A stretch of DNA of 64,000 bases from Paraspadella gotoi (taxonomy: Eukaryota > Chaetognatha), in NCBI GenBank assembly GCA_051294375.1, contig CM119267.1:7792683-7856682 (forward strand). The letters run 5' to 3'. The position numbers and the translations under genes are program-made. Shown piece after piece: positions 44,419 to 54,771 of the stretch (positions within the stretch are counted from its first letter, which is position 1; each line of letters opens with the position of its first letter). The notes below the pieces were generated by a model. The model made no database searches, was not told the DNA's origin, and worked only from the letters and a program-made list of their open reading frames with translations.

Positions 44419-46827
44419 CTTGAAAATATAATACATTATGAAATGTACAACAATGTTAAATTTTGGTAAACTTTAATAATAAATAATATCAACAATTAGC
44501 TATCGTAATAAATTCATTGATTTTAAAAATTAGTTGAGTAGAAAATATTAAAGTTATTTATATTTTCAAATTTTATATTGATCAGTTAAGATATGCCTTG
44601 ACAATGAGTGAAAAAAGTTGGCTTGTATTTGTAAAATCGGGTTTCATTTTCTAACTCACTATTTTTTAATTCATTTTTTTTTCAAACTTTTAGTATTTTT
44701 TTAAACAAAGTATTTATTAAGATATTAACAATATTAATATCCTCAGAAAGCCCTTAAAAAATGAAGAGAATGATATACATACGAAAGCTCTAACATAAAA
44801 ATTAAGCTGCCCAGCCTTGGTTCAATTAAGAGAGTCAAAAGTTAATTATCTAAAATTTAAAATCTTTTTTAAAAATATATCTGTTTAAATTATTATAACA
44901 TAAAATATTATTATTTTTATACGTATCATGAAAGAGCCTAAAAAAAAAAGATTTAAGATAGCCAATCACAATTTGATAAAAATCCTAAATTTACCCTCCA
45001 GCTATTGATTTTTGGAAAGATGTCTAGTTTTTGAGTATCCTAATTAAATTAAAGCTGGGCCGGTTAAATTTTATACTATAGTATTTGTACGTATGTCATT
45101 CTCTTTAGATTTGAAAGGGCTTTCAGAAGATAATAATATTAATATTATTTTATTTTAAATTTCTTCAGAAAACTTACTGAAAGTAAGAGAAAAAAATTGA
45201 ATCTAAATCTAAATCCTAATTAAATTAAAGCTGGGCCGGTTAAATTTTATACTATAGTATTTGTACGTATGTCATTCTCTTTAGATTTGAAAGGGCTTTC
45301 AGAAGATAATAATATTAATATTATTTTATTTTAAATTTCTTCAGAAAACTTACTGAAAGTAAGAGAAAAAAATTGAATCTTAACTGATCAATATAAAATT
45401 TAAACACATAAATGACTTTAATATTTTCTACTCCACTAATTTTTAAAATCAATGAAATAACCACTGGTTTGCAAATGACAGCGTTTTTTTACCGGCGCTT
45501 ATAAAATTGTCACCATGTACTTTCGCCGACTGGAACCGAGCCAGTTAGTTATTTTTCTATTCGCATATATTATTATTGTGGTGTGGCGAATCCTAAATTC
45601 GCCTCCCGTATAGCCAGCTGTCGGGAGATGCCTCATACCCCAGGCATCACACATGTCCCTCCATTGCTATTAGTGGTGAGCCCTAATATCGAACACGCAA
45701 CCGCTGCGTACCGTCGCTCACGTGGTCGCTTAAGGGTATGCATCCCACGCCTATGCCCTACTGCTCGCTCACTCTCTAACTATGGCAATGAGTTCGTCTA
45801 CTCTCAAGACAGTCACTCTGGGCTTGAGGACCCCAGTGTGCGGTCTTGGGGGGGGCATGTGTGGCGAATCCTAAATTCACCTCCCGTATAGCTTGGTGAA
45901 ACTCAGCTCATCCCAATGGCTTTGACAGCTAACCACCATGAATTCCGGGTTCAATCCCCTTACGTTTACGCTGGTTAAAGTGTGATGGTGTCGGCATAAA
46001 CACGCCAGTGATATGGGGTGCTCACTGCAGGTCCAAAGCCCTGAGCGCCGGCTGTCGGGATATGCTTTACACCCCAGGCATCACACATGTCCCTCCGTTG
46101 CCATAGTTTTTTAATAATATAAAAAAAAGTTTAGTTAGGGGTAGTTAGGGTTAGGGGTGGTTAAGGTTGACTAAAGTTAGGGGTTATTACGGTTAAGGGT
46201 AGTGACTGGTAACGGTTATGGGTAGTAGGGGTAATATTGAAAAAACTAATTTTTTTTTGTAAAAAAATTGTTTTACATTAATGCTCATATTTATAACTTA
46301 ATTTAGTATTATAATTTATAATAATATAATACTGATAATAATACTAATAATATAATTTATAATATAAGAAACAGAAAAAACTTCTAACCGGGAAAATCCT
46401 AAACAATGAATATACAATTTTATCAAAATTGCTATAGATTTTTTAGTTTTTAATATACAATCTTAAGTCGATTACCTACAGTGTCTCATAAAGTTGGTGG
46501 TGGTATTGTTGTCTGTAAGATACTTTCTGTTAACTGCAAAAATGATTTTAAGGAAAAGTAATTTTTTATTTTACTAAGCGGAGTCATTTCTGCACAGTGC
46601 ACCAAACTTTTTTCGATTGAACCAACGATCATACGATGCTATTTTCAACCAAGCGTTTTTACCTTCAGGACTAAACCTCCACAAGGTCTTTCTCGATCCG
46701 AGCACAGCAAGGACATAAGCTGCTTAATCTCAACGTCGAGCTTGGAAGTCTCGTCGTTGGTGCCCAAGGAAGAGCAAGAGGAAGAAGGCAAGAAAATGAT
46801 GGAAGTTGAGTTTAAGAGAGGAGCCAT
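36344..46827 (-). CDS. Large coiled-coil protein, unrecognised, about 16 exons
   Basis: Exons (minus): 46827-46663, 43957-43813, 43742-43599, 43322-43080, 42636-42494, 42078-42028, 41951-40460, 40325-40005, 39933-39770, 39591-39202, 38853-38759, 38541-38337, 37405-37316, 37120-37070, probably 36912-36844, and 36790-36344, about 1,400 residues. The N-terminal third begins MAPLLNSTSIIFLPSSSCSS and includes GGISALIEDTAALTSIRRST; the large exon 7 is polar and low complexity. From about residue 800 the protein is a long alpha-helical coiled coil in heptads, with E/K/Q-rich stretches such as KAEESLKLKLQDQDQMHQQL, then a serine/proline-rich tail ending LLKRVYYL. No motor, membrane or enzymatic domain is visible. 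Such architecture is common in centrosomal, ciliary or Golgi scaffolds, but I do not recognise a specific family. Exon 3 has three open frames; I chose the one consistent in phase with both neighbours. The two last junctions are the least certain. Confidence 0.75.
37560..38110. mobile_element. Degenerate foldback element related to the MITE at 11867
   Basis: The left part contains CGAGAATCGG and ACTATCGAGGCGATTTTCAA followed by CTGAGATACAGGGCCC; the right part holds inverted versions (ACCGATTCTCG and CCATATCTCAGG). The inner sequences resemble those of 11985-12060 in the cohesin-loader intron. It lies in an intron of the coiled-coil gene and has no coding capacity. Confidence 0.5.
42185..42330. 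repeat. Foldback unit with hammerhead-like core
   Basis: GTAGAAAATGAATTATTTGT (from 42193) and AACAAACAATTCATTTTCTAC (ending near 42319) form an inverted pair. Between them, at 42237-42265, is CTGATGAAGGCTTACATTAA then AGCCGAAAT, a hammerhead-like core with a five-pair stem II (GGCTT with AAGCC). Confidence 0.5.
42936..43026. repeat. (GAAA)n microsatellite
   Basis: About 20 GAAA units with few interruptions, in an intron of the coiled-coil gene. Confidence 0.9.
44338..44416. repeat. (GA)n microsatellite
   Basis: About 39 uninterrupted GA dinucleotides inside the TA-flanked element. Confidence 0.95.
45037..45388. repeat. Tandem duplication of a 176-base unit
   Basis: The segment beginning TCCTAATTAAATTAAAGCTG at about 45038 is repeated from about 45214 with essentially no differences, both copies running through TTACTGAAAGTAAGAG. 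The near identity points to a recent duplication. Confidence 0.85.
45581..46110. repeat. SINE-like repeat block with pol III B-box-like sequence
   Basis: Two segments occur twice in the block: GTGGCGAATCCTAAATTC plus CCTCCCGTATAG (45583 and 45860), and CAGGCATCACACATGTCCCT (about 45642 and 46078). A tRNA-type B-box match, GGGTTCAATCC, is at 45947-45957, with a weak A-box-like TAGCTTGGTG about 55 bases upstream. It is GC-richer than its surroundings and non-coding. A tRNA-derived SINE or tandem of SINE fragments is likely. Confidence 0.45.
46128..46240. repeat. Degenerate TTAGGG-like repeat
   Basis: Irregular repeats of TTAGGGG, GGTTAGGG and GGGTAGT lie just downstream of the SINE-like block. 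A similar G/T-rich core is inside the element at 47001-47181. It is not a clean telomeric array. Confidence 0.6.
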
Positions 46828-47939
46828 CTCTTCTCCTTCGTCTTCCGTATTAATAAAATAAAAATCATCATAATTATGATGATTACGGCCATAAAAAGAA
46901 GAAGTAAGCCGGAAATGTTTGCATTAAAAAAAGTAAAAAAAAAAAGAAAATATATTTTTAACGAGTTAATCTTTAATACTACAATTCTACTGAGGTTACT
47001 TTTACTTTCGCCGACCGGTAATAAGGGGGATTAAGGGTGGTTTAGGGGGTGATTTAAGGTTAGGAGGGGTGGTTAAGGTTAAACGGGTTTAGGGTTAAAG
47101 TAATTAGATAAAAAAAATTGTTTAATAAATATTTTTAAATGGTTATTCAAAAGATACTAAAACCACGGTCGGCGAAAGTAAACTTTTGCCTTCTACTTTT
47201 CCCATTCTCAAGACTAATCGACAAACAAAAAACTATTTCAACGAATTTTTATGGAATTGGTCCAACTAAAATAAAAAAAATTATCCATTTATTCAATAAA
47301 ATAATTATTAAACTATCAATGATAGTATCATGCAAGATTTTAATCAACGCTCTATCTACTCTACCAGTTCCAGAGAACCTGGGTTCCTTAATAATAGAGG
47401 CTTATAATGTGTTTAGAATTGTGACAATTGTATTTTAATAAAAACAATATCACTAATCCGGAATAAACATAGCACTAGCTAATCTGCACCTTCCGTGCAA
47501 TACTATTTCATTCTGTTTTTAACTCTAGCTGTATCAGTAAGCTAATCTTCTTCCATAGTTGGATGTAGATGTAGATAACTTAAGAAATTATAATGTATTT
47601 AAACAAAACGTTGTCAAAACAGCAAAACAAAAACACCGAAAAGATGAAAAAAGAGCAAGAGTGCTCCACCTGCTCTTAGATGAACGATAATGTATTTTTA
47701 GTCCTCACCAATTTACCTAATAAAAAAGCATTAAATATATTTTTTTCGAATAAACTAATATTTTAAAATAATATATCAATAGAGGTTTGATGGTATTATA
47801 ATTATCAATATAGTAAAATGAATAGATGAATAACTTATGATGTTTCTTATTGAAAAATGCATACTTTGTAAGAAAAGAAGGACCTAAGAACACATTTCTC
47901 GACGGTTACATGTGTTGTGAAATGAAAAAGCTAAATACT
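46828..47939. other. Intergenic spacer between the coiled-coil gene and the SLC7-type gene
   Basis: Contains the promoter side of the coiled-coil gene and a MITE (47001-47181). The rest is AT-rich and probably includes the 3' untranslated region of the transporter gene near 47940. No gene seen. Confidence 0.4.
47001..47181. mobile_element. 181-base MITE with TTTACTTTCGCCGACCG ends
   Basis: TTTACTTTCGCCGACCG at 47001-47017 is exactly inverted at 47165-47181. The core is G/T-rich with TTAGGG-like words. Related copies or ends are at 31876-31990 and 45521. Confidence 0.75.
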
Positions 47940-50900
47940 TCAGAATTCCTTGGATACATCCTTATCTTGTTCTACGATAAGCAGTAGTTTTTGAAGTAAA
48001 ACAGTCGCTTTGTTCGTTATTTTGGTTAAACTTGGGTGGGAGTTTCCAACGAATATGAGGTAAACAGGGAGGCCGGTTGACATAATTCCCAAACCGATAA
48101 GACTGTCCATGAATTTTTGATAGACTAAAATTATAAAGAGAAAAGTATTATTTAGTAAACAATTATAGGAAGGATTGAGTTTTACTTTTAGACTTAGAAA
48201 AGAGATAAATCAAAATTTGAAAAAACGCACCTGTCAGTATGATGAGCAGGATAACGTAAATCAGCATTGCCACTGGGAGAGCCAGCGGTGTTTTTATGGG
48301 CCGATTCATCTCTGGTCGCTTGATGCGCAGGTACAACAACCCACAGAGCGTGACTGAAAAAAATAAAATCAATATTAATGCGATCGGATTTGATGCAGAA
48401 CTTCATTCCGCTTGAAGTTGTTGGAGTTTTTTTGACATGTTTTTGTCATGTGTATTAGGGTGGAGTGATGAAAAGATTGAGTGATTGAACATTATTTTTT
48501 TGCTGCCTATGGACATATAATTAATAAATTTTAAATCCTTTTAAAAATTTTTTTAGCATAACAGTATAACAAATTCAATTATTTATATAGTAATATCTTT
48601 ATAAAATCGTAAAATTTCAAAATAATTTTTTTTTATTTTTAAGAACTGATTTGGATTCGCTATAAAAAACTAAGAAACTTTTATAAAATATGTTATATGA
48701 TATTTTAATGTTTAGATCACAAAAAATGATTAAAACGTTTTAACATATATAAGTTTCTACTACAGAGAATAAAAAAGTTAGGAATTTTCACCTTTTTTCT
48801 TATTTTAAATATTGAAGATGACAGAATTTTTGATAACATGTTTTATATTTTTGATTCAACTTTTTATGAAGAATCTGAATCTTTATTAAAAGTTTTATAA
48901 AAGTTATTTTTAAAATTTACTATTTTATAAGGATATTACTACAAATATATATTTTACTATTCTGTTCCCGAGATAATATGAACAAAATATTTTTTGTACT
49001 AGTTAATCATACTATCTCACATCTAAATATCATTGTTCGATCATTCAAATAATTTTTTTGTTCTTGAGTGCTCCACTCTAATGTGTATTGATCTTAAAAA
49101 TCGGTTAGGTGGGTTACTTTAGTTTACCATCCTAAGCGATAATTATGCCTCAACCAAGGCTAGCAAAAGAAAAAAAAGGCAATTCTATAAAAAATATTAC
49201 AGTAAAGATCTAACACGTTAAAGGTATTTTAAAATAAATTCAATTTGGTCGATACAAAAAAAGTTTAGAATTTGAACCCTAAATATCTCGCTCGTCTGTT
49301 ATCCTATAAGGTAAAACTTGGGTTCATTTTAAAGCCTTGACTATGATCTTTTATTTGAGCCATGACGAGGTTTCTACGACAAATATTATAAAAGCTTTAC
49401 TAACATTAAAAAAAATTTTAAAATTATATCTTACAATTTTTTTTGCGTAAAAACTTTTTATTTATTTTTAATTTTATATTTTATTTTTTTACTATGGAAA
49501 CTTTTAAACAGCTAACCCCCCCAAAAAAGCTGTAATTATTGAGCTTCGGAAGGTAGGTTTGTTAAGCTATAGGATAGCCAAAGTTATATTTTTTTCCTAT
49601 TGCCATTTGTAAAGTTATCAACAAATTTAAAAAACTAAAGACCATAAACGAGCTGTAGAAAGTGGGTGGCTGTGTATGTCCAAGAAGAGCGATAACGATG
49701 AGCTAAAAAAACTCGCGATTTAAGACCGTAAGGCTTTTGCAAACCAGTTAAAAAAGTATTGGTTTCTTTCAAAAACGAAATAAAATGCTTTTATCATAAA
49801 TATTATACCTAATTTTGCACACATGTGTAGCGAGAAATGAATGAAATACTCACAAAATATCATTAAGCAAGAGACGAGCCCGTAGTAATTAATGAGGACG
49901 AAGACATCAAAGAAACAGAGGAAGAAGAGAGATAGCAACGCGATGATCATAAGTGCCGGAGCGGGAGTCAGTTTTTTCGAGGATATCATTGCGACCACCT
50001 AAAAGTTAATGGATATAGGAGAGATTATGACGATTTACAAAGAAACAGAGTCTACTGACGGATGGAACTAAAATCATGGTACTATAAAAATCATTTTCTA
50101 TTATGAAGCCTTCTGTAATCTGTATACAACCTGAGGTAAACAACCGTCGCAGGCTCCTTGAAAATAAACGCGAGAGTTTCCGAGGACCTGAGTTAGAATT
50201 TTTTAAATTCAATTATATAACATAATAATAATAATAGAAGGATATATTTTTTTTGGAAAATTGCTCATACCTGACCATTCATAGATCCAAAAACCGAGCA
50301 GGCGACGAAGAGAGGCATGACAACCACAAAGTGTCCCAAAGTTTTCTCAGCAAAAGTGACGGCGACTGCGGTCGATTCGAGCATCTCGGTCGGCGTGAGA
50401 ACCGCGAAATAAGCCACATTAGCCAGAAGATAAAAGAAAGTCGTGATCAACATGCCGATAGCAATAGCCATAGGGAGATTCCTAGGACAAAGACGAAACC
50501 TGGCATTTTCTATGTAATCATAGTTTTATTACAACTACTTCATGCCTTCCAACGTCAAATTTTTATTTAGAACATGGACATTGGCCATGAAGACTTAAGT
50601 TTAAAGGGATCTTTGGAGCGATTTCTTATGACATTATGCATTTATTTTTTTATAATTAAAAACACCTTTCGGGTTTTTTTAGCTCTCCAGTAAGAAAATT
50701 CAAATAGTTCCATCCACCAAAGGCCCAAAAACCAGAGAGTATAGCAATAGCGATAGAACCGGGATCCGTTACAGAATCTTCCCACGCATTATCAAAATTA
50801 GGAGTTTTGCCTGAAACGTATTTTTTAAATAAAACGTTAATTCTTTCAATTAATTTTACAAATAGCCCAGGAAAAAAAAAGACCTGCTCCTATGTAATAC

Positions 50901-53900
50901 AATCCGGTGGCGACTATGATTGTAAGGGCCAAAAGCTTGCTCGCCGTAAAAAATATCTGCATTGTGTAACGATTGTTAAAGAGACATTATACGTAAATAA
51001 TGGGAAGACCATCATTCTTATCATTTGAGTTCTGATAGATAATCTGGTGGATTCACTATAAGTCTCCCTAATTCCGTATTGAGATTAAATTCAAGCCACA
51101 CACAATATTGAGAAGAACCTGTATTTTCGTGGCAGCTTTGACACCGTAAACGTTGATAGCGGTTACTACGAGAATAATAACTGCAGCAATGAGACGGTTT
51201 GCTAAGTCTGGCACGAAACCTGCATAAAACGTTTAAGATTGAAAACGATCACTTTTAGCGTATTTACAATCTTTGATAAAATTAAACATCTCCTGAAACT
51301 CTCACAAGTTGGAAAGACTGGCTTGAGAACGTAGGTGGCAAATATGCAGGCGGAGGCGGCCACGGTTGCCGGAGTCAAAAGGACGAGGTTCATCCAAAGG
51401 ATCAAGAACGCGGGAAGAGGACCGAAAGTCTCGCGCACGTAAACATATTCCCCGCCTGTGTACCGCAACAAAAAAATTAAACATCCGCCCTGACAAAAAT
51501 CCGTTTATATCCTGTTATATTGGTTGTACCAATTTTATAATAATTACTAAACCTGATTTTGGTATAGTCGTCCCGATTTCTGCAAAGCACAGCGCGAACA
51601 GTGTAGCCGAAATGCCGCACCTTCAAGTCAAACAATGAAAAAATATTCAAGACGAGAATATTATGTGATCGCACCGCATTATCAACGGCTTTAGGTGCAT
51701 CAGACCACTACTACATTAGTGGCGGACTTATTTCTGTCACGCGTTTAGAAAAAAAAAAGGATAGACAAGAAACATAATATTTGGATAGTCAAGTTAGACT
51801 TAGTCCGCTCGCGTTTCAACGGATATTTGATTACGAAAGTTGTAACGAGAGAAAGGAGCGGATCACGAAGTTTACGTCATTACTTACTACGCAGTTAATT
51901 CTTTCTATGTTAGGTATCATCTCTCGTGATTATTCCGACGCATTTTTAATCTCATATTCCATATATACAAATTATAATTTATACGTCTAGTAAAAAAAGT
52001 TTGAATTTAGGCGACATACCCTTCATCTCTCCTCTTTCTCCGGTCAATCCACACATTCACTTTGCCCTAGCTTTGGCAATGACCTTAGTCTAAGGCTTAG
52101 ATTGACCGGACACCGGGCAATGATAAAAGTGGATCAGGAGAGAGCTCGTCTCACTTCTTTTCTTCTTCTCTTACATCGTTACATTCGTTACAATCCCTCA
52201 TCTTTTTTCCTACCTTTATTTTCGTTTTCTACAGAATTTTGATTTCAAATTTTCAACGGTAATTATAACGTCCTACCCCTAATACCCAAGAATACCCGGA
52301 ATAACTTGGGACAAAATTAAAGCCATTAACTTACCAAAGCCACACTACGAGTGAGAGCCCGACCGAATTGACGTTTTCCACCACGCCGACTGGAGAAACG
52401 AAAATCCCGGATCCGATTATGACTCCTGTAACTATAGAAACACCACCAACGAGGCCAACTTCTCTTTGAAGTCGAACACCATCTGATTGCGCGGGAAATA
52501 TTAACAGGAACTTAAATTATTGGCATTGATTGAGAAATTAACTATGAGAAAGTGAATCTTACCCTGCTTGTCCCTGTCCTCGGACTGGTCCTCAATACGT
52601 TGCATGGTGCGTGTCGAAATTTTCTCAACGCAGTAGTTGTAAAATTTATCGCCTTAATCTTTCCTATTTTTTTTATGTCACATATTATGTTCTTTATGGA
52701 AAATAATGGAAAAAACTTCAACTTAACAAAAATCCATAAAATTCTCAAAAACGCTCATAAAACTTTAAAAGAGGCCAGCTGAGTTTGTGATTGTGCTTGA
52801 GCCATCCCGTAAAATTTTAGAGGAGTTAAATTGCAAATTTGGATTAACATGAAACTAATAGTATAGTATTAGTAAGCGGGGACTAATGAGAGTTGTTAAA
52901 TACAGTACGAATTGGTGAATTAAAATAAAAATATGGTATTTAAAAAAAAATTAAGAACTCAAACTCCGTCAAAATATTTATTGTGATGATCCATACTAAT
53001 TAATGAAGAAAAAAAGCAGTTTGTGGGTAATATTTTTTTGGACGGCGGTGAATGTCAAAATCGTGATAAACACGACCAGGGTCGGAAGGCTCGCCACTAG
53101 AAGGGGAGGAGGACGATAGGGATGACGATGAAAAAGTTGAAGAGATGCTCCAAACTCCAAAGGGAAAATAAAATGAAAAAAATCTCGAAAGTTTTTTTTT
53201 ATTTTTAGGTGAAGCGGAACACAAAATCGACTAGACTTGAGAAATATTGAAATATGTCCGAAAGGCCCTTCTGTTCTGGCCTTCAATATCTGAAGATTTT
53301 TGTACTCGAGTCTAGAGTAAAAAAATTTGATAAAAAAATTAAGCCTGGAAGAAACTTCAATGATGATCATGATGCATTTGAAAAATCCCACGTGGTCGAG
53401 GGTTCGGCGTTCGCCCGCGAATAAGTTAAGCAATACGTATCAATGCAATGAAGGAGAAAAAAATCTAGGGCGATATTATGTTTTCATTTGCGAAGACACA
53501 TACTATTGTTGTCGAAAATTAAGATAGGGTAATAATAAGAGTAAATAAAAGTTATAAACTAATTAAACTAGCAGCGAATGTTCAATTTTGTATTTAAGTT
53601 ATATTCGATCTAAATTTTAAAAATATAATCTGAATATATTAATTAATTTACATGGAATGTGACCTAAGGATCAATTTCCAAAAATGTACAGTAATATATT
53701 TATTGAACAAATGGATGGTTTTACTAATTTGGAATTTCTAATTTCATAATCATATATAATATTAAAACGGCAAAATAAAACCAACAAAAGACTGTCACTA
53801 TCTGATANNNNNNNNNNACAGCTTTGCTTAGCTTGCAGCGTAAAACAGAGCATTCATATTTTGATCGCCATTTTCCAATTTTTTAACATCTTCCCCGGTA

Positions 53901-54771
53901 GCCTCTTCGGAATGAAGAGAGCCGGCTTTCGCGAATCCCGAACGAAAGCCGACTTCGACGCTTCGGCTACATCCGAACTTATAATTTTTTTTTTTTGCCT
54001 GCTGTTCTCAGTCAATGTTGAATTCGATCAATTCTCCGTTTCAAGCGAGTAATTAATGATCTGGATATAAATTTTTCTTATTTTCAACCACTTAGTTTTT
54101 GGACTCGGTAATTACAAAATTCATCATTGCCCTCAACCGCAACCGCTTCTGCTACCCTAAACGATTCAATACTTATAATTTTGGCGTTTAGTATAAGACG
54201 ATGAGCAAGATCACGCTTAATTTCGTTTTCACCCTAGTTTTGGTGATTTTTACTTTACTCGTTGTTTTAGAACTAGTACCATTTAATACATTTACATACT
54301 ACATAATATAATTTTCTTGACGAAATATGTAGTCATGAACTTGATTTAATGAAAACACTCACCATTGAGAGATACTTCAGTGAAACGATTTTTCTCTCCA
54401 CTGAACTTTTCGTCTTCTTTCTCATCATCCTCCTCCTTTCTTTTTTCCTCTTTGTCGACTGCCATCAGAAGTCCGTCCTCCGCTTCTTCCATGATGGCGC
54501 CGCAACCCCTTCCTCTGCCGCCTTTGCTTGTCACCGAGGATGAAAAAACGGCAGCGACTGCGGTTGAAGAGTCACGATCGACTGCACTCTCGAGGTTTAT
54601 CAAATTCGAAGATGCGCCATTGATGGTGGAAGAGTGGGTGTCAACGGATAAAGCTCTGTTGGGAAGGGAGACGAGTTCTCGACAACTGAACTCGGAAGAG
54701 ACGGTAGCAGAGGAAGATGTGATTATCGAAGGCCCGAAGTCGGCCAAGAGAGGCGTTATTGCGCTCGACAT
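47940..54771 (-). CDS. SLC7-type (LAT/b0,+ family) amino-acid transporter
   Basis: Well-supported exons (minus): 52605-52563 (in-frame ATG at 52605), 52482-52335, 51620-51553, 51455-51306, 51219-51119, 50956-50884, 50810-50666, 50481-50271, 50187-50131, 49998-49854, 48353-48231 and 48124-47940, giving 482 residues, the normal size of a light-chain amino-acid exchanger. Family signatures: [20 protein letters not shown] in TM1 with the substrate-binding GSG motif, [36 protein letters not shown] in TM6, and VIYVILLI-type helices near the end. About 12 membrane helices; plasma-membrane exchange of neutral or cationic amino acids, normally paired with SLC3A2/SLC3A1-type heavy chains. A conserved heavy-chain cysteine would lie in the TM3-TM4 loop (candidate: KPVFPTCF). 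A possible upstream exon (54771-54363, [16 protein letters not shown]) would add an acidic N-terminal tail, but its splice into 52.6 kb is unresolved. Confidence 0.88.
48456..49080. mobile_element. hAT-like non-autonomous element, copy 2, in the last long intron of the transporter
   Basis: The ends TAGGGTGGAGTG and GTGCTCCACTCTA are inverted and flanked by perfect 8-base duplications ATGTGTAT (48448-48455 and 49081-49088). 625 bases, no coding frame, and close to the outer parts of 19699-20738. Confidence 0.85.
53808..53817. other. Assembly gap (10 N)
   Basis: A run of ten undetermined bases, in the first intron of the transporter gene or its upstream region. Confidence 1.
53890..53980 (-). 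CDS. Candidate coding exon beside the gap, unassigned
   Basis: A GC-rich island reads on the minus strand [20 protein letters not shown] followed by KRLPGKML. An acceptor (GTAG/CC) fits the phase of the upstream exon at 54771-54363, but no good donor leads on to 52605. The plus strand also reads openly. It may be an exon of the transporter's N-terminal extension or unrelated. Confidence 0.25.
54363..54771 (-). CDS. Candidate 5' exon (acidic N-terminal tail), probably of the transporter
   Basis: The ATG at 54771 opens a frame of 136 codons to a consensus donor (AATG/GTGAGT) at 54363-54362. It is serine/threonine-rich, then strongly acidic/basic ([16 protein letters not shown]). Cytosolic charged tails of this kind occur in some SLC7 proteins. 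The orientation and position are right, but the joining exon is not resolved. Confidence 0.45.

Larger units (their letters stand above)
44028..45517. mobile_element. 1.5-kb element with long inverted ends and TA flanks, intron 1 of the coiled-coil gene
   Basis: The left end CATGGTGACAATTTTACAAG (44028) and right end (reverse complement, ending at 45517) match over about 75 bases with few differences, with TA on both sides (44026-44027, 45518-45519). The inner arms are also partly inverted (AAGCTGCCCAGCC near 44803 faces GGGCCGG near 45057). It holds a (GA)n tract, a 176-base tandem duplication and a hammerhead-like core. No transposase frame. Confidence 0.65.

Noticed and set aside
44194-44436. 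Open frames of alternating Ser/Leu or Glu/Arg
   Set aside because: They are translations of the (GA)n microsatellite.
46128-46240. Telomere or chromosome end
   Set aside because: The TTAGGG-like words are irregular and coding genes continue on both sides; this is an interstitial degenerate repeat.
52040-52109. Inverted pair CCGGTCAATC / GATTGACCGG in a transporter intron
   Set aside because: Only 10 bases, no flanking duplication and no further copies seen in this window; too little to call an element.
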